Shown: positions 45,700 through 56,119 of the stretch, in pieces | How the letters are laid out: each line of letters opens with the position of its first letter | Numbering within the stretch: position 1 is the stretch's first letter | Assembly: GCF_000004195.4 (NCBI RefSeq) | Contig: NC_030681.2 | Span: forward strand, 88,047,681-88,111,680 | Length of the DNA: 64,000 nucleotides | Source of the DNA: Xenopus tropicalis | Lineage: Eukaryota; Chordata; Amphibia; Anura; Pipidae | Direction of reading: 5' to 3' | Notes under the pieces: generated by a model | Told to the model about the DNA's origin: nothing | The model's database searches: none | Seen by the model: the letters and a program-made list of their open reading frames with translations, nothing else | Translations under genes and position numbers: made by a program

Positions 45700-47065
45700 C
45701 TGTGAGAGCTAAAAGGAGTAGAAGGTGCTGTAAGATTCCAGATATTACTGTGTATGAGGTCAGGGGAACCACAGTAGCAGAAAAGCATGCTCTGTTTAGC
45801 GTGCAGATGAAAAGAGATCCTTGTCAGGGCTCTAGAGTACAAAGCGTGCTCTTTTCAGGGCACAGAAAGCCAAAGGAAGTCATTCTCAGGACCCTGAAGA
45901 AACAGCCACATAATTGGAGATCCCCCAGCAACTCAGAGACCAAACAACCTGCAATATTATGTGAAGTAGCACCTAGCTGGCAGGCTGTATGTATGCAAGT
46001 TATAGATATAGTGCCTCAAAATAAACCTGTGTGTGATTTTGGGTCAGAGAAGTTCCTACTACGGCGAAGTCTGTCCTGGCTTTGGGTGGAGGCACGCAAA
46101 TGTATAGGGTACCGGCTCTCCCATATAGTAGAGACTCCTGTAACGCCAATAGATGGAAATCAGTGCAGGATTTTCTTCAGCAGCAAAATAGGGCTTAACA
46201 GGAAAAAGAAGTTGAGTGAGGGGAATGAGTAGGTGAGGGGAAGCAGGGCTAAGGGTAAGAAACTGAGCCAGAACTCCAAAACACAATATGTAAATTAAAG
46301 TACATGCTAGTGGTGAAGTTGACATTTAGAAGAACGGGTCAGAAGAAGACTTTCCAAAGGAAGTAGAAAATCCAGAAGAAACTGCCACATAATTAGCAGT
46401 GCAGTTTTGGGCTCCAGTCCTTAAGAAGGATATTAATGAGCTGGAGAGAGTGCAGAGACGTGCAACTAAACTGGTAAAGGGGATGGAAGATTTAAGCTAT
46501 GAGGTTAGACTGTCGAGGTTGGGGTTGTTTTCTCTGGAAAAGAGGGGCTTGTGAGGGGACATGATTACTCTGTACAAGTACATTAGAGGGGATTATAGGC
46601 AGTTGGGGGATGTTCTTTTTTCCCATAAAAACAATCAGCGCACCAGAGGTCACCCCTATAGATTAGAGGAACGGGGCTTCCATTTGAAGCAGCGTAGGTG
46701 GTTTTTCACGGTGAGGGCAGTGAGGCTGTGGAATGCCCTTCCTAGTGATGTGGTAATGGCAGACTCTGTTAATGCCTTTAAGAGGGGCCTGGATGAGTTT
46801 TTGAACAAGCAGAATATCCAAGGCTATTGTGATACTAATATCTACAGTTAGTATTACTGGTTGTATATATATATAGTTTATGTATGTGAGTGTATAGATT
46901 GGTTAGTATAGGTTGTGTGCTGGGTTTACTCGGATGGGTTGAACTTGATGGACAATGGTCTTTTTTCAACCCTATGTAACTATGTAACTATGTAACTCAG
47001 CAACTCAGAGACCAAACAACCCGCAATATTATGTGAAGTAGCACCTTGCTGGCATGCTGTATGAC
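45700..47065. repeat. Tandem duplication, second copy split by a CR1 insertion
   Basis: Copy 1 (about 45850-46010) contains gaagaaacagccacataatt, cagcaactcagagaccaaac and attatgtgaagtagcaccta. In copy 2 the same order is found, but the first block is at 46376-46395 and the others at 46996-47045, with a CR1 fragment between them. The offset of the first block is 479 bp. The 176-codon frame at 45702-46232 spans copy 1 and has no motif I recognise; it may be the remains of an unknown repeat's coding part. Confidence 0.8.
46393..46995 (+). mobile_element. CR1-clade LINE 3' fragment
   Basis: Encodes the C-terminal RT region in broken frames: a QFWAPV-like start, [14 protein letters not shown], then a TGA stop at 46552-46554, then MITLYKYIRGDYRQLGDVL and TVRAVRLWNALPSDVV. 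It ends with gggttgaacttgatggacaa and a tail of ATGTAACT units (46973-46997). It is a subfamily distinct from the 40.7-kb copy and closer to the fragment at 49291. Confidence 0.9.
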
Positions 47066-48345
47066 TATGGTTTTATTGACTATAGTATATGAATATGAGA
47101 TGTTTACAGTAGAAGCCTTATGCTTGTTCTTTAGAATTTCTGGAAAAGGAGGGCCTACCATCCCATGCAGTTATACAACTGAGTTTACCTTGACACACAA
47201 CTGCTTCTTATTCGGCCAAGAAATATATCTGCAGAATATGAGAACCAGTATGGGTAAACACTTTGCCAATATGCCAATCTTTTCATGGCTAAACCTTTCT
47301 CTCCACCTGCAACACCAAACCTCTGATGTACCTCCGTTACATAGATGACATATTCATAATCTGGACAGGTACTGAACAAGAACTCAGAACAATTCAGTTT
47401 CACAAACAATTTCATGACTTTCACCCAATTATCAATTTAAAACTGAACTAGTCCCCTACTCACATTCACTTTCTAGATCCAACCATTCATATCAGGGAAA
47501 ATAGTTTACAAACCACCATATATAGAAAACCAACGGGTAAACCATCATATCTAATGTATGATAGCTTTCACCCTGACCACACTAAACACTCTATCATCTA
47601 CAGCTATATAATCTGATATGTTCTGACGCTACTGAAAGGGACCACCACCTAAAAACACTCAAAGCAGATTTAATTAACAGGGGCTACAACCCAAAGATTG
47701 TGGATCAAATGCATCCATACAGCCACCAGGATTTCCAGAAGTCAACTTCTACAATACAAACAAAAAACAGAAATAAATCGAATTGCTCTAGTGCTCACAT
47801 ACAATCCCCAACTGAAGACCCTCAGAAAAATAGCCAAGGATCTACAGTGTACACTTCATAAGGATGAGAGGCTCCAAAACATATTCCCAGACCCACCACT
47901 TCTGGCATTCAGGCAGCCTCCAAACCTAAAATGACTAATAACAAGAAGTGCCTTAATACAACCCAACAAAAATGGAACTTATTCATGTGGCAAAAACCAA
48001 TGCAAAACCTGCCCACACATCTGTAATTCAGACAAAATACAGATTCCAGACACATTAGAAGAATACAGCATCCATGGCCAGTACAACTGTTCTTCCAACA
48101 TGGTGTACTTAATACAGTGCACTATTACTATAACAAACAAAAAACTGGACACACCAGTAGGGATCAATTTTAACAGCCCTCACCACTCCATGAATGATTT
48201 AAGAATCTTTAAAACAGAGAATGAAAGAAAGGTATGGCAGTACAAATTAATGAGAACTTTGAACTCTCTGGAGAAGGGAACACCAAGCTTGCTATGATTA
48301 TCTTAGTTAGCCAATAAAGGTATCACCTTTATACCACTTCTGTTA
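47066..48345 (+). pseudogene. Penelope-like retroelement, decayed 3' portion
   Basis: Pieces in several frames follow the Penelope order. An EFTLTHN..F.FGQEIYLQ block with TSMGKHFA is at about 47170-47265. LRYIDDIFIIW, with the catalytic YIDD at 47338-47349, comes next. Then FLDPTIHI and TIYRKPTGKPSYL near 47475-47550, and RIALVLTYNPQLK with FPDPPLLAFRQPPNLK at 47770-47932. A GIY-YIG-type endonuclease remnant follows: CGKNQCKTCPHIC at about 47983-48030 and NMVYLIQC at 48097-48120. The endonuclease has lost about 40 residues after YLIQC. Stops and frameshifts (for example after INLKLN near 47446) make it non-coding. The N-terminal RT is missing. Confidence 0.87.
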
Positions 48346-48477
48346 TTTTTTATTTCAACTGCTTGTTCTTTAAAAACACATTTTACCTCCAAAGCAATAA
48401 ATATTTAGCTTTGCAGTTTGCATACTGCATTCCCTTAATTAAATTAGCCCTTTAGACTTGACTTTTCTTAAAGGAAA

Positions 48478-48757
48478 AGTAACACTAAAATTTTTTAAGT
48501 AAAAAAGCTTTTCTACCCTGCACCAATAACTGCCCCATCCTGCAAACCACTGTATTTTAAATGCTTTAATATAAAATACTTGCTAAAACTTGGCTTCCTG
48601 CCAATTGAACTACGGTGATAAGGCGAAAGAAGGAGCTGCATCCACTTTGCGATGATCAATTGATCGAGCCTAGCCTTCTTTCTGTATAGGAAAGAGTCAG
48701 GCTAGGCTTGATCAATTAATCGTTGCATAGTGGATGCAGCTCCTTCCTTCGACTTTT
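48478..48757. mobile_element. T2-type foldback MITE, 3'-truncated
   Basis: TTAAAGGAAAAGTAACACTA left end, then the palindromic centre (gcatccactttgcgatgatc and its complement), stopping at gcagctccttccttcgactt. It matches 21366-21764 but lacks the last third. Confidence 0.88.
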
Positions 48758-49290
48758 AATTAGCATATGCTAATTAGGATTCGGATGCAGTTCGGTATTC
48801 GCCCAAATCCCTTAAAGGAACAGTAACAACAAAAAAATTATATATTTTAAAGAAATTAAACTATGACGTACTGCTGCCCTGCACTGGTAAAAGTTTTGTG
48901 TTTGCTTCAGAAACATTACTAGAGTTTATATAAACCCTGGTATGTAGCCATGGGGGCAGCCATTCAAAAGAAGAAAAGGCACAGGTTATATAGCGGCTAA
49001 CAGATAAACCCTGTAGAATACAATGGTGTCTTATCTGTTATCTGCTATGTAACCTGTGCCTTTTCTCCTTTTTTCCAGCTTGAATGGATGCCCCCATGGC
49101 TACACATCAGCTTATTTATATAAACTATAGTAGTGTTCCTCAAGCAAACACCCCAGTTTTACCAGTGCAGGGCAACAGTACGTTATGTTTCAATTACTTT
49201 AAAACACTTTCATTTTTTGGTGTTACTGTTCCTTTAACATGGATTAGGGGGTTCGGCTGAACCCGAAAAACTGGATTCGGTGCATCCCTA
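48758..49290. mobile_element. hAT-like MITE fragment split by a T2 MITE
   Basis: The left part has taattagcatatgctaatta (a perfect palindrome) and gattcggatgcagttcggta. The right part has ggttcggctgaacccgaaaa and the terminus GGATTCGGTGCATCCCTA. A complete T2 element lies between. The start of the hAT-like element is lost at its junction with 48478-48757. Confidence 0.8.
48812..49237. mobile_element. T2/Kolobok-type foldback MITE, nested, complete
   Basis: TTAAAGGAACAGTAACAACA to tttggtgttactgttcctttaa-type end, with TTAA at 48812-48815 and 49234-49237. The centre has aagaaaaggcacaggttata against its complement. Same subfamily as 27868-28309. Confidence 0.9.
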
Positions 49291-49413
49291 CTTTAGACTA
49301 GAGGAACAGAACTTTCATTTGAAGCAGCATAGGGGCTTCTTCATGGTAAGGGGCATGAGTAAAATGCCCTGCAGGACAATGTTGTTATGGCAGATTCTAT
49401 AAATGCCTTTAAG

Positions 49414-49473
49414 GCTAATGGCACAGGGAGATTTGCTGCTTATGGTTAAAGCTGGGCTACTGCGGGCCATTAG
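49414..49473. mobile_element. 60-bp insertion with GCTAATGGC ends
   Basis: gctaatggcacagggagatt to ctactgcgggccattag; the ends are inverted (GCTAATGGC and GGCCATTAG). The flanking CR1 sequence is continuous across it relative to 46740-46810. Confidence 0.7.
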
Positions 49474-49595
49474 CTTGGCTAATTTCTTGAACAAGCATAT
49501 TATTGACGGCTAATGTGATCTTAAGATCTACAGCTAGTTAGGATATATAGAGTTTATATATGCAAGTGTATAGGCTGGTTTGTGTATATATGTGC

Positions 49596-50676
49596 TTAAA
49601 AGGAAAACTATACCCCCAAACAATGTAGGTCTCTATAAAAATTTATTGCATGAACAAGCATATATGTAAAACCCTGCTTCATCTAAATTAACCATTTTCA
49701 TAAAAATATACTTTTTTAATAGCATGTGCTATTGAGTAATAGAAAATTGCCTTTTTAAGAATTAGGTCCGTCTCCTGGGATCATAGGATTCACAGTGCAC
49801 ACAAACAAGCCAAGGCACACATACATGCTAGGCCACATTAGCCAATTAAGGAGACATTTTATATAAAGTTCATATTCAGTTATAATATTCATACTCCCTC
49901 AAAATGTGAAATGATGCAGAAAGAAAGAAGTTTTGAAAGCATTTTACCTCCTAAAACTGCCATTATATGAGAGCTGCATACACAACCTCACTGATCAGAA
50001 GTCAGAACCAAATGAGACATGGGAGTGTCCTTCAGTCTCCCACAGGAAGTGGTCACAGCACTGATTGACAGGCTTTACTCAGCAGCAGCAGGGAAAACCC
50101 CTCCCTCCTTCTGTGTCTCTCTGCTTGTGCTGCTGCCTGGGGAGGGGGGGGGGAGGAGAGGAGGAAGGGACTGTCTGTGAGGTCGCTAAGCCCCACCCAT
50201 TCTATGAATATTCACTTCACTTTAAGTAGGTGAGGAGGGTGTCATAGAAGTCTATGAGAGCTGGGGCTCTGAGCTGTATACTGAAGAGTCTAAACCGGAA
50301 GCTGGTATAAGGTCTGGGTAGAGCACAGTTTTCAAGCAGTTATGGACATATTTGAACCCAAAGGTATTAAAATAAAAGCACTTCCTTCTATTTTACAGTT
50401 TTTTACATGGTTTAGTGCATTGTAAAAATTTATGCTATATATCCCCTTTAATGGACATAGTTCTGCCTTTTGCTTCCACACTATTTCCAGTCAAGTTACA
50501 GTCAGAGCTGCATTATTTCCTGTCATGTGATCTCTGAGGGAGCACACAGCCCAGCACTAAATGGTGGCTCAAGGGAAAGGATATAAAATGGCAATATGTC
50601 CTGATATACATATTCCAGTTACAATATAAACTATTTGTTGGTGAAGTATTCATTCTGTGTTATAGTTTTCCTTATT
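49596..50676. mobile_element. Large T2-type MITE with GGAAAACTATACCCCC end
   Basis: The left end is TTAAAAGGAAAACTATACCC at 49596. The matching inverse, tgtgttatagttttcctta, closes at about 50676. An internal right-type end, tatatcccctttaa, at 50438-50451 suggests that a second T2 element or terminus was captured. The centre is GC-rich with a G run at 50141-50151. Confidence 0.78.
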
Positions 50677-50735
50677 TTGAGTGGTTGAACTTGATAGACT
50701 TTTTTCAATCTGATTTAACTATGTAACTATAACTA

Positions 50736-52028
50736 GGCTACACTAATTCATATTAGTGGCAAAAAAGTTATTTAGCAAGACGTAAGGTATAGTGATCCAA
50801 ATTACAGAAAGATCAATTATCTGGTTGCAAGCATTCTGGGTAATGGATCCTATACCAGTATTTCCTAGGTAGACTCTGTGTCCTGTAAAAAAGAAAAAAT
50901 AATAAACAATCAATGGTACATTAAAAAGAATTTACATTAATTTAAAAAAAGAAAAGTTTAGTCAGGAAATCCTATCAGCTGAATCAGTACATTATTTTGC
51001 TGAAAACAAAGGTCCCAGAAGATTTTAAAGAATGCTGTTTAAAGAAGTCAGAAAAGATAACTACAGGAACACCAAAGGACGTATTGCACAATAAAGGAAT
51101 TGTGGATGAAAGCCAAGAATTATTTTCAGAGAATAGCACTGAAGCAGTGTGAAAATAGAAAAATAAAGAAAATGTATTTTATGACTTAAATAGTATACTA
51201 CTAGAATTGTCCTATTTGTGCCCGACAATAATGTACTGTATAATGTTTAGTATAATGTCAGTCTGACTCTCAGCTATACAGCTGCCACCAGGTTATATTG
51301 AACCTGAGTCTGTACACTCAGGCATTGGTGCCAAATGTATACCAAATAATGCCTGCCAGAGAAGAACAAGAGTCAAAGTTAAGAAGCAAACCAAACCCTA
51401 GTAATCATTAGCCATCTAATCTTTTCTTGTGACATGCAACATGTTTATTTATTCTATCTTTAAATTAAAATGATTCAATTGGACTTAAGCAGTGGCCTAA
51501 CTACCTAAAATGCAGACCCCATTACCATGGGGTCCTGGACTGTGGGGTCGGCTGAAGTAGTTTACCATCCCCAGCCACTTCTCAAGTTTAAATTTTTCTG
51601 GTTCATTTATTTGCAGTGGTCTGCAAGCAAAGTAACAGGCGGGCCCAAAGGGGGAAGGGGGTTGGGCTTGAGCATGCGTGCCAGGCCCCCTCCAAAGATT
51701 TTTGTGGGGGGTCCTGGACTAATCAAGGTACCTTACTGGATTTGATAGAATTTTAGGATTAAACAAGGCTGATGTTAAAAAAGGAATACTGTTTAAATAC
51801 TGCAGTGGAGAACTATAGCCACAGTGAAAATGCCCCACTTACAGCTTTCCATGGTGTCCCTGAAATACATGTGGTGGTAACAGGCAGACCTCTGCTTGGA
51901 AACAACTTTCACATGATCTTGTTTTTTTTGCTATATGACTTCCCATGTTTTTAAACTACCTCTAAGTTGGCATACTTGCTTTTATTTGCTGTAAATTACC
52001 CACCCACTTAGATTGTAAGCTCTACACA
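50736..52028. other. Intergenic, little recognised
   Basis: Near 50795-50860 agtgatccaaattacagaaa and attctgggtaatggatccta are a MITE piece as at 28735. A ccattaccatggggtcc-type repeat fragment is near 51515-51725. The tail gattgtaagctctacaca of the frog interspersed repeat is at 52011. Confidence 0.4.
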
Positions 52029-52458
52029 GAGGCCCATTTACCAACATTCTGATTTTCATGGTTTTAGAGTTTTTTGAACTCATAAAACCACAAATATCTA
52101 GTCATTTATCAAAAGATCTGAATTGAAAAAGCAGGAACGAAATAAGTTGTGGAAAATATGTGAAAACTGGACTTTTTCGTTTTATCACACAAAAACCATA
52201 CAAAAGCCAGTGTTAAAAAACCCTAAAAACCTTTAAAACCACAAAGCAAAAAAAATCTTCCTAGGAACATCTGCCATTGACTTCTACATGATCTTGAGAG
52301 GTTTTAGCTGGCATATTTATCCATTCGGATTAGTTGCAGTTTTGTCACATAACTCACAAACTCCCACAAACTCGTGAGGTTTTTTTCTGCAACAGAACTG
52401 GATTTTGGTGTCAAAAAAGCTAAAATGAAAAAATCAAGCATTAGTAAATGCCCCCCTT
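52029..52458. mobile_element. AT-rich MITE with GGCCCATTTACCAACATT end
   Basis: The left end GAGGCCCATTTACCAACATT is inverted at the right (gcattagtaaatgccccc). The interior has tgccattgacttctacat and catttatcaaaagatctgaa, shared with 36335-36912. Confidence 0.7.
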
Positions 52459-52918
52459 AGTACTTCATTTTTAATGTAACTGTACTTTGTATTTATAAGA
52501 ATTTACTGTTGTTTGACCTGCGTTTTGACATTTGAAGCCCCCCCAAAAAAATGCCTAATTAAAGAAAACATAATTCTAAGCAACTTTCCAAAATGAATTT
52601 TTTTTAAAAAATTTAGCGCTTCAAAAGTTATTTGTAAATGTAATTTCTATAATAGGCGGAGGGTGAATTTTTTGTTTGGGGAGGCTAAAGATGGGTCATA
52701 CATAGACTGACCTAAAGCTAATGTGTAATGTGTTGCTGCTGGTGTAAAAAATGAACCTCCCAACTGCCTCTTGCGGTTCCCACTGACTTCCAGGGATACT
52801 GCGGTTCGGAGTGCTCTTGTTTACCCTAAAATGCTTAGGATGTAAAAGTATTCATACGTACACTTTTGTGAGGGGTTCTCCATACATTTGTGTTTGTGAT
52901 CAGTTAGCTTAAAGGGGA

Positions 52919-53909
52919 AGTTCACCTTTAAATTAACTTTTAATATGATGCAGACATTGATATTATGAGACACTTTGCAGGTGGTCCTTTTTTATTTTTA
53001 ATGGTTTTTCAGTTATTTATCTTTTTGTTCAGCAGCTCTCCATTTGGTATTTCAGCAGCTATCTGGTTGCTAGGGTCTTATTTACCCTAGCAACCAGGTA
53101 GTGGTTTAAACAAGAGATAGAAATATGAATAGTTAAGGGGCCTGCATGGAAAAATAAGTACTGTATATACTCGAGTATAAGCCTAGTTTTTCAGCACCCA
53201 AAATGTGCTGAAAAAGTCAAACCTCGGCTTATACTCGAGTCGGGTGCCATGGGTCCCTCCAGACTAGCACCCTCTCTCCTTTGTGTGCAAATTAGGCCAC
53301 CTGCAACCAGACCCTCCAGTGTCCTGGCCTAGGCTCCCACTAAGCAATACTTATTTCCCCTTACATCCCTCTGGGACTGGGTCTGCTGCCAGTTTGCCAA
53401 TGTGCAATGAGCGTGGGGTAGTACTCATATTGTTTTTGTGATCCTCTTCTCCGCTTACAGAGCTAGTTTACTGGGGGGGTTTTAAATAAATATTGAAAAA
53501 CATATACCTCACTGATGCCTCAATTAATGTTATTTTATTGGTATTTATTTTGATTATTAAAACTTAGCAGTAGCTGCTGCATTTCCCACCCTAGGCTTAT
53601 ACTCAAGTCAATAAGTTTTTCCAGTTTTCTTAGGTAAAATTAGGTACCTCGGCTTATATTCGGATCGGCTTATACTCGAGTATATACGGTAATAAAAAAT
53701 TACAATAATAATAAAACTGTAGCCTCACAGAGCAATCATTTTTGGTTACCCCCCAGTGACCCCCCATTTGAAAGCTGGAAAGAAGCAGAAGAGAAAGGCA
53801 AATTATTCAAGAAAAAAAATTTAATTCGGAAGACCAATTGCAGAGTTGCTAGGAATAGGACATTCTATAACATACTAAAAGTTAACTTAAATGTGAACCT
53901 TCCCTTTAG
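52919..53909. mobile_element. T2/Kolobok-type MITE inside copy B, interrupted
   Basis: The left TTAAAGGGGAAGTTCACCTT and the right gtgaaccttccctttag correspond to the T2 in copy A, with the same TTAG at the right boundary. The two halves are separated by the insertion at 53161-53689. Confidence 0.87.
53161..53689. mobile_element. TA-target MITE with CTGTATATACTCGAGTATAA ends
   Basis: The left end CTGTATATACTCGAGTATAA and the right end TTATACTCGAGTATATACGG are inverted over about 23 bp with one mismatch. TA flanks at 53159-53160 and 53690-53691. Copy A has an uninterrupted aaaaataagtaata there, proving the boundaries and a TA duplication. ggcttatactcgag recurs internally near 53223 and 53667, forming sub-terminal repeats. 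A TA target fits the Tc1/mariner group, but no transposase is present. Confidence 0.93.
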
Positions 53910-53958
53910 ATGTGTTTAAATTAGTTTTATAGAGAAAGAGGCAGTGGGTACTGACTTT

Positions 53959-54311
53959 CGAGGCACATTATATACAGTAAGATGCAGTCTGTATTTACAA
54001 AACCAGCACATTTATATTCCGAGAGAAGCAGTGGGCACTGATGGCAGATATTCAGGCCCTGGCACTATAACACTGGCACTGATACACAACATTGGCCCCA
54101 CTGTAACTAAACAACAATGAACAAAACAATGGTAAAAGTAAAAAAAAAAAAATAGTAAGTACAGAAAACAACACCAACAAACATATAAAAGCACAATTAG
54201 CGTTTTCAGGGGGAAAGAGTTACCTTACCATCCATCTGTTAGGATAAGTGATAGGGATATTTTAGATGTCAGGTGACAAAAAACAATTTAATTTCAGATA
54301 GTGATTCAGCC
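53959..54311. other. No recognisable feature
   Basis: Includes a second gaagcagtgggcactgatgg motif near 54024, similar to the end of copy B. Confidence 0.4.
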
Positions 54312-54832
54312 TTAAAGGACAAGGAAAGTCAAAATCTATGAAGCACACTATTAAATAGTACTACTATTGCTGTGTAAAAATACTATAATTCTGGCTTGCC
54401 TAATGAAAGATTTACAGAGATACACCTGCTACATTCTACATACTTGTTGCAGTGAACGGCGCCGCCATTTTGTCAGCACCCCCCCTCCGCTCGATCTCTC
54501 TCTCTGGTCTCTCTCTCTCCCCCCTGCCTCTCCCCCCCCCCCCCCCACCAGCACCTGCTTGCCGGCTGTCTGATCTTCCGTGCCACTGCCGCTGCTGTGC
54601 CACTTCTGCCATGGTAACAGGACGCTAGGGGGGTGCGCATGCGCCGCCTAAGGTCTCAAGTCGCCAAGTTTGGGAAGGAGTGAGGCATTATGGGAATCTT
54701 CTCTACCCTGCTCAGCGTTTTTTCTAACTGTTTGGCTTCAGATCTTCTGAATGGGAGAAATTAAGGGCATTATTGAGACAACTGAAGGTATGCCTGCATT
54801 TTAACTCTTTACTAGCCTTTCCTTCTCCTTTA
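54312..54832. mobile_element. T2-type MITE with GGACAAGGAAAGTC end, complete
   Basis: TTAAAGGACAAGGAAAGTCA to gcctttccttctcctttaa, with TTAA at 54312-54315 and 54829-54832. The centre is CpG-rich (ggcgccgccattttgtcagc, ggtgcgcatgcgccg), with CT and C runs at 54493-54547. The right part is shared with 43044-43500. Confidence 0.87.
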
Positions 54833-55399
54833 AGAACTGTATAGTGCCTGTGTATAGTACCTGTGGGAGTGGGATGAAATCTGCAGCAAAAGTTGAGAGT
54901 TGGTTCTCAGGTAAAGTTACAGTCTGCAGATTCTTCTTTTCAGTCTTCATTTCTGCAGAGCCTTCAGTTTGTAATATCTCCCGAGCCCTGTGTGAATCTG
55001 TGCCTTGATTGGTCAGTTTTACTGTCTGTCAAGAAAGCTGTGCTCTGATTGGAGAATCCACAAGAAGAAAGATCCAATTAGAGCACAGCTGATTACAGCA
55101 GAACTGGAGCTTGCAGAAACAGAGTGAGCTTTTTTTTTGTTTTGTTTTTTTTTTAAAGGGGCCAAGCAGGTTTGGGAAGGCTTAGCCTCCCCAGCCTTAC
55201 TGAAAATCTGCCTATTGAAGCATTTGCTTAACTTCTGGTTATGACTTTTTTAACAATTTTGCAAAGGCCAGTGTCCTCCAGCAAGACAGGTCTGTCAGTC
55301 TGCTTGTATGGAGGATGTGGATAATAATTCCTTAAAGGGACAGTGCCCTTATGTTTACTTGATAGGCCAACTCCAGTTAGGAAGGAACAGCCAGACTTG
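54833..55399. other. Intergenic with unclassified repeat pieces
   Basis: The direct or inverted words ctgtgctctgattgg (55037-55051) and attagagcacag (55077-55088) form a small stem. No gene recognised. Confidence 0.4.
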
Positions 55400-56117
55400 T
55401 CCACATGCAAATAACTTTTATTACAGCCGATGGTCACCATTACCTTCACACAAGCAGGCACTGGAGCATTTCAAATGATACATACAATTCTTTCTCCTTC
55501 CAACAACTTCCCAGTCCAGGTACACAGTTTAAGTACATTCACTTTTCCATTCCGATACCATGGACCTAATCCCACCTCTCCATCTAGTGGGCCGGTATCC
55601 ACTATAGTACCCCTCCACTCTCTTTAGTGGTCCAGTACTCTGCAGTGATACCTTTCCACTCTTCCAGGATAGGTATTTTTATCTACGGATTCTGGGCTGA
55701 AGCCTTCTAAACTCTTTTTAACTGTTCCTATACTGGCACTGGATTCCCTAACTAACGGGAGACCCATTGGAACATAGTTCCCCTTCCTTTCCTGGTTGGG
55801 GCGGAGGCTGCCCGTGCTATCTACCCTGACTACCTTGTGCATATAATGCTTGCTATTACACCCCTCTAACCTAGACTAGCTATTTCTCTCTACTGCCCAG
55901 GTCCTGACTCACCTCCTGTCGATAGGTGTTGATCTGACCCCACCCTCCTGTCAAAGACCATAACTTGGGTGTGGCTGCTCCTTTTATAACCTCCTGGCTA
56001 CACTGCCCTCTGGTGGCTGGGGGGGGGGGGGTCTAAATTACACTTAACTTTTCTAAGTAACTATACTGCCACCTAGTGGTCAAACAAAGCAACAACCTTG
56101 TGCCCCATTTCCCAACA
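55400..56117 (-). mobile_element. LTR-like segment on the minus strand
   Basis: On the minus strand it would start TGTTGGGAAATGGGGCACAA, with a TATA box TATAAAA at 55982-55988 and AATAAA at 55417-55422, about 560 bp further on, the order expected of a retroviral-type LTR. The 3' limit is not defined and no primer-binding site or internal domain was found, so at most a solo LTR. Alternative: an unrelated GC-rich repeat. Confidence 0.42.
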
Positions 56118-56119
56118 TA

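Larger units (their letters stand above)
49291..50735 (+). mobile_element. CR1-clade LINE 3' fragment with two nested insertions
   Basis: CR1 blocks at 49291-49413, 49474-49595 and 50677-50735 read in order. They begin at tttagactagaggaacagaa (RLEE region), include gcagattctataaatgcctt and end with gtggttgaacttgatagact plus an AACTATGT tail. It resembles the 46.4-kb copy. A 60-bp and a 1.1-kb element interrupt it. Confidence 0.85.
52652..53958. repeat. Long interspersed repeat, copy B, with a later MITE insertion
   Basis: Matches 12251-12964 block by block: ggcggagggtgaattttttg, gaggctaaagatgg, cctcccaactgcctcttgc, ccctaaaatgcttaggatgt, a T2 MITE (52919-53909), then ggcagtgggtactgact. Compared with copy A it has 529 extra bp at 53161-53689 plus one 2-bp TA. 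Confidence 0.87.

Noticed and set aside
45702..46232. 176-codon frame
   Set aside because: No recognisable motif; it overlaps a tandemly duplicated repeat, and the duplicate does not keep the frame.
55495..55530. Plus-strand reading with FPVQ, resembling the Ripply block, considered as a second ripply copy
   Set aside because: The residues around it do not match (no QATI, no LFWPKS or WRPW nearby); it lies in an LTR-like segment.
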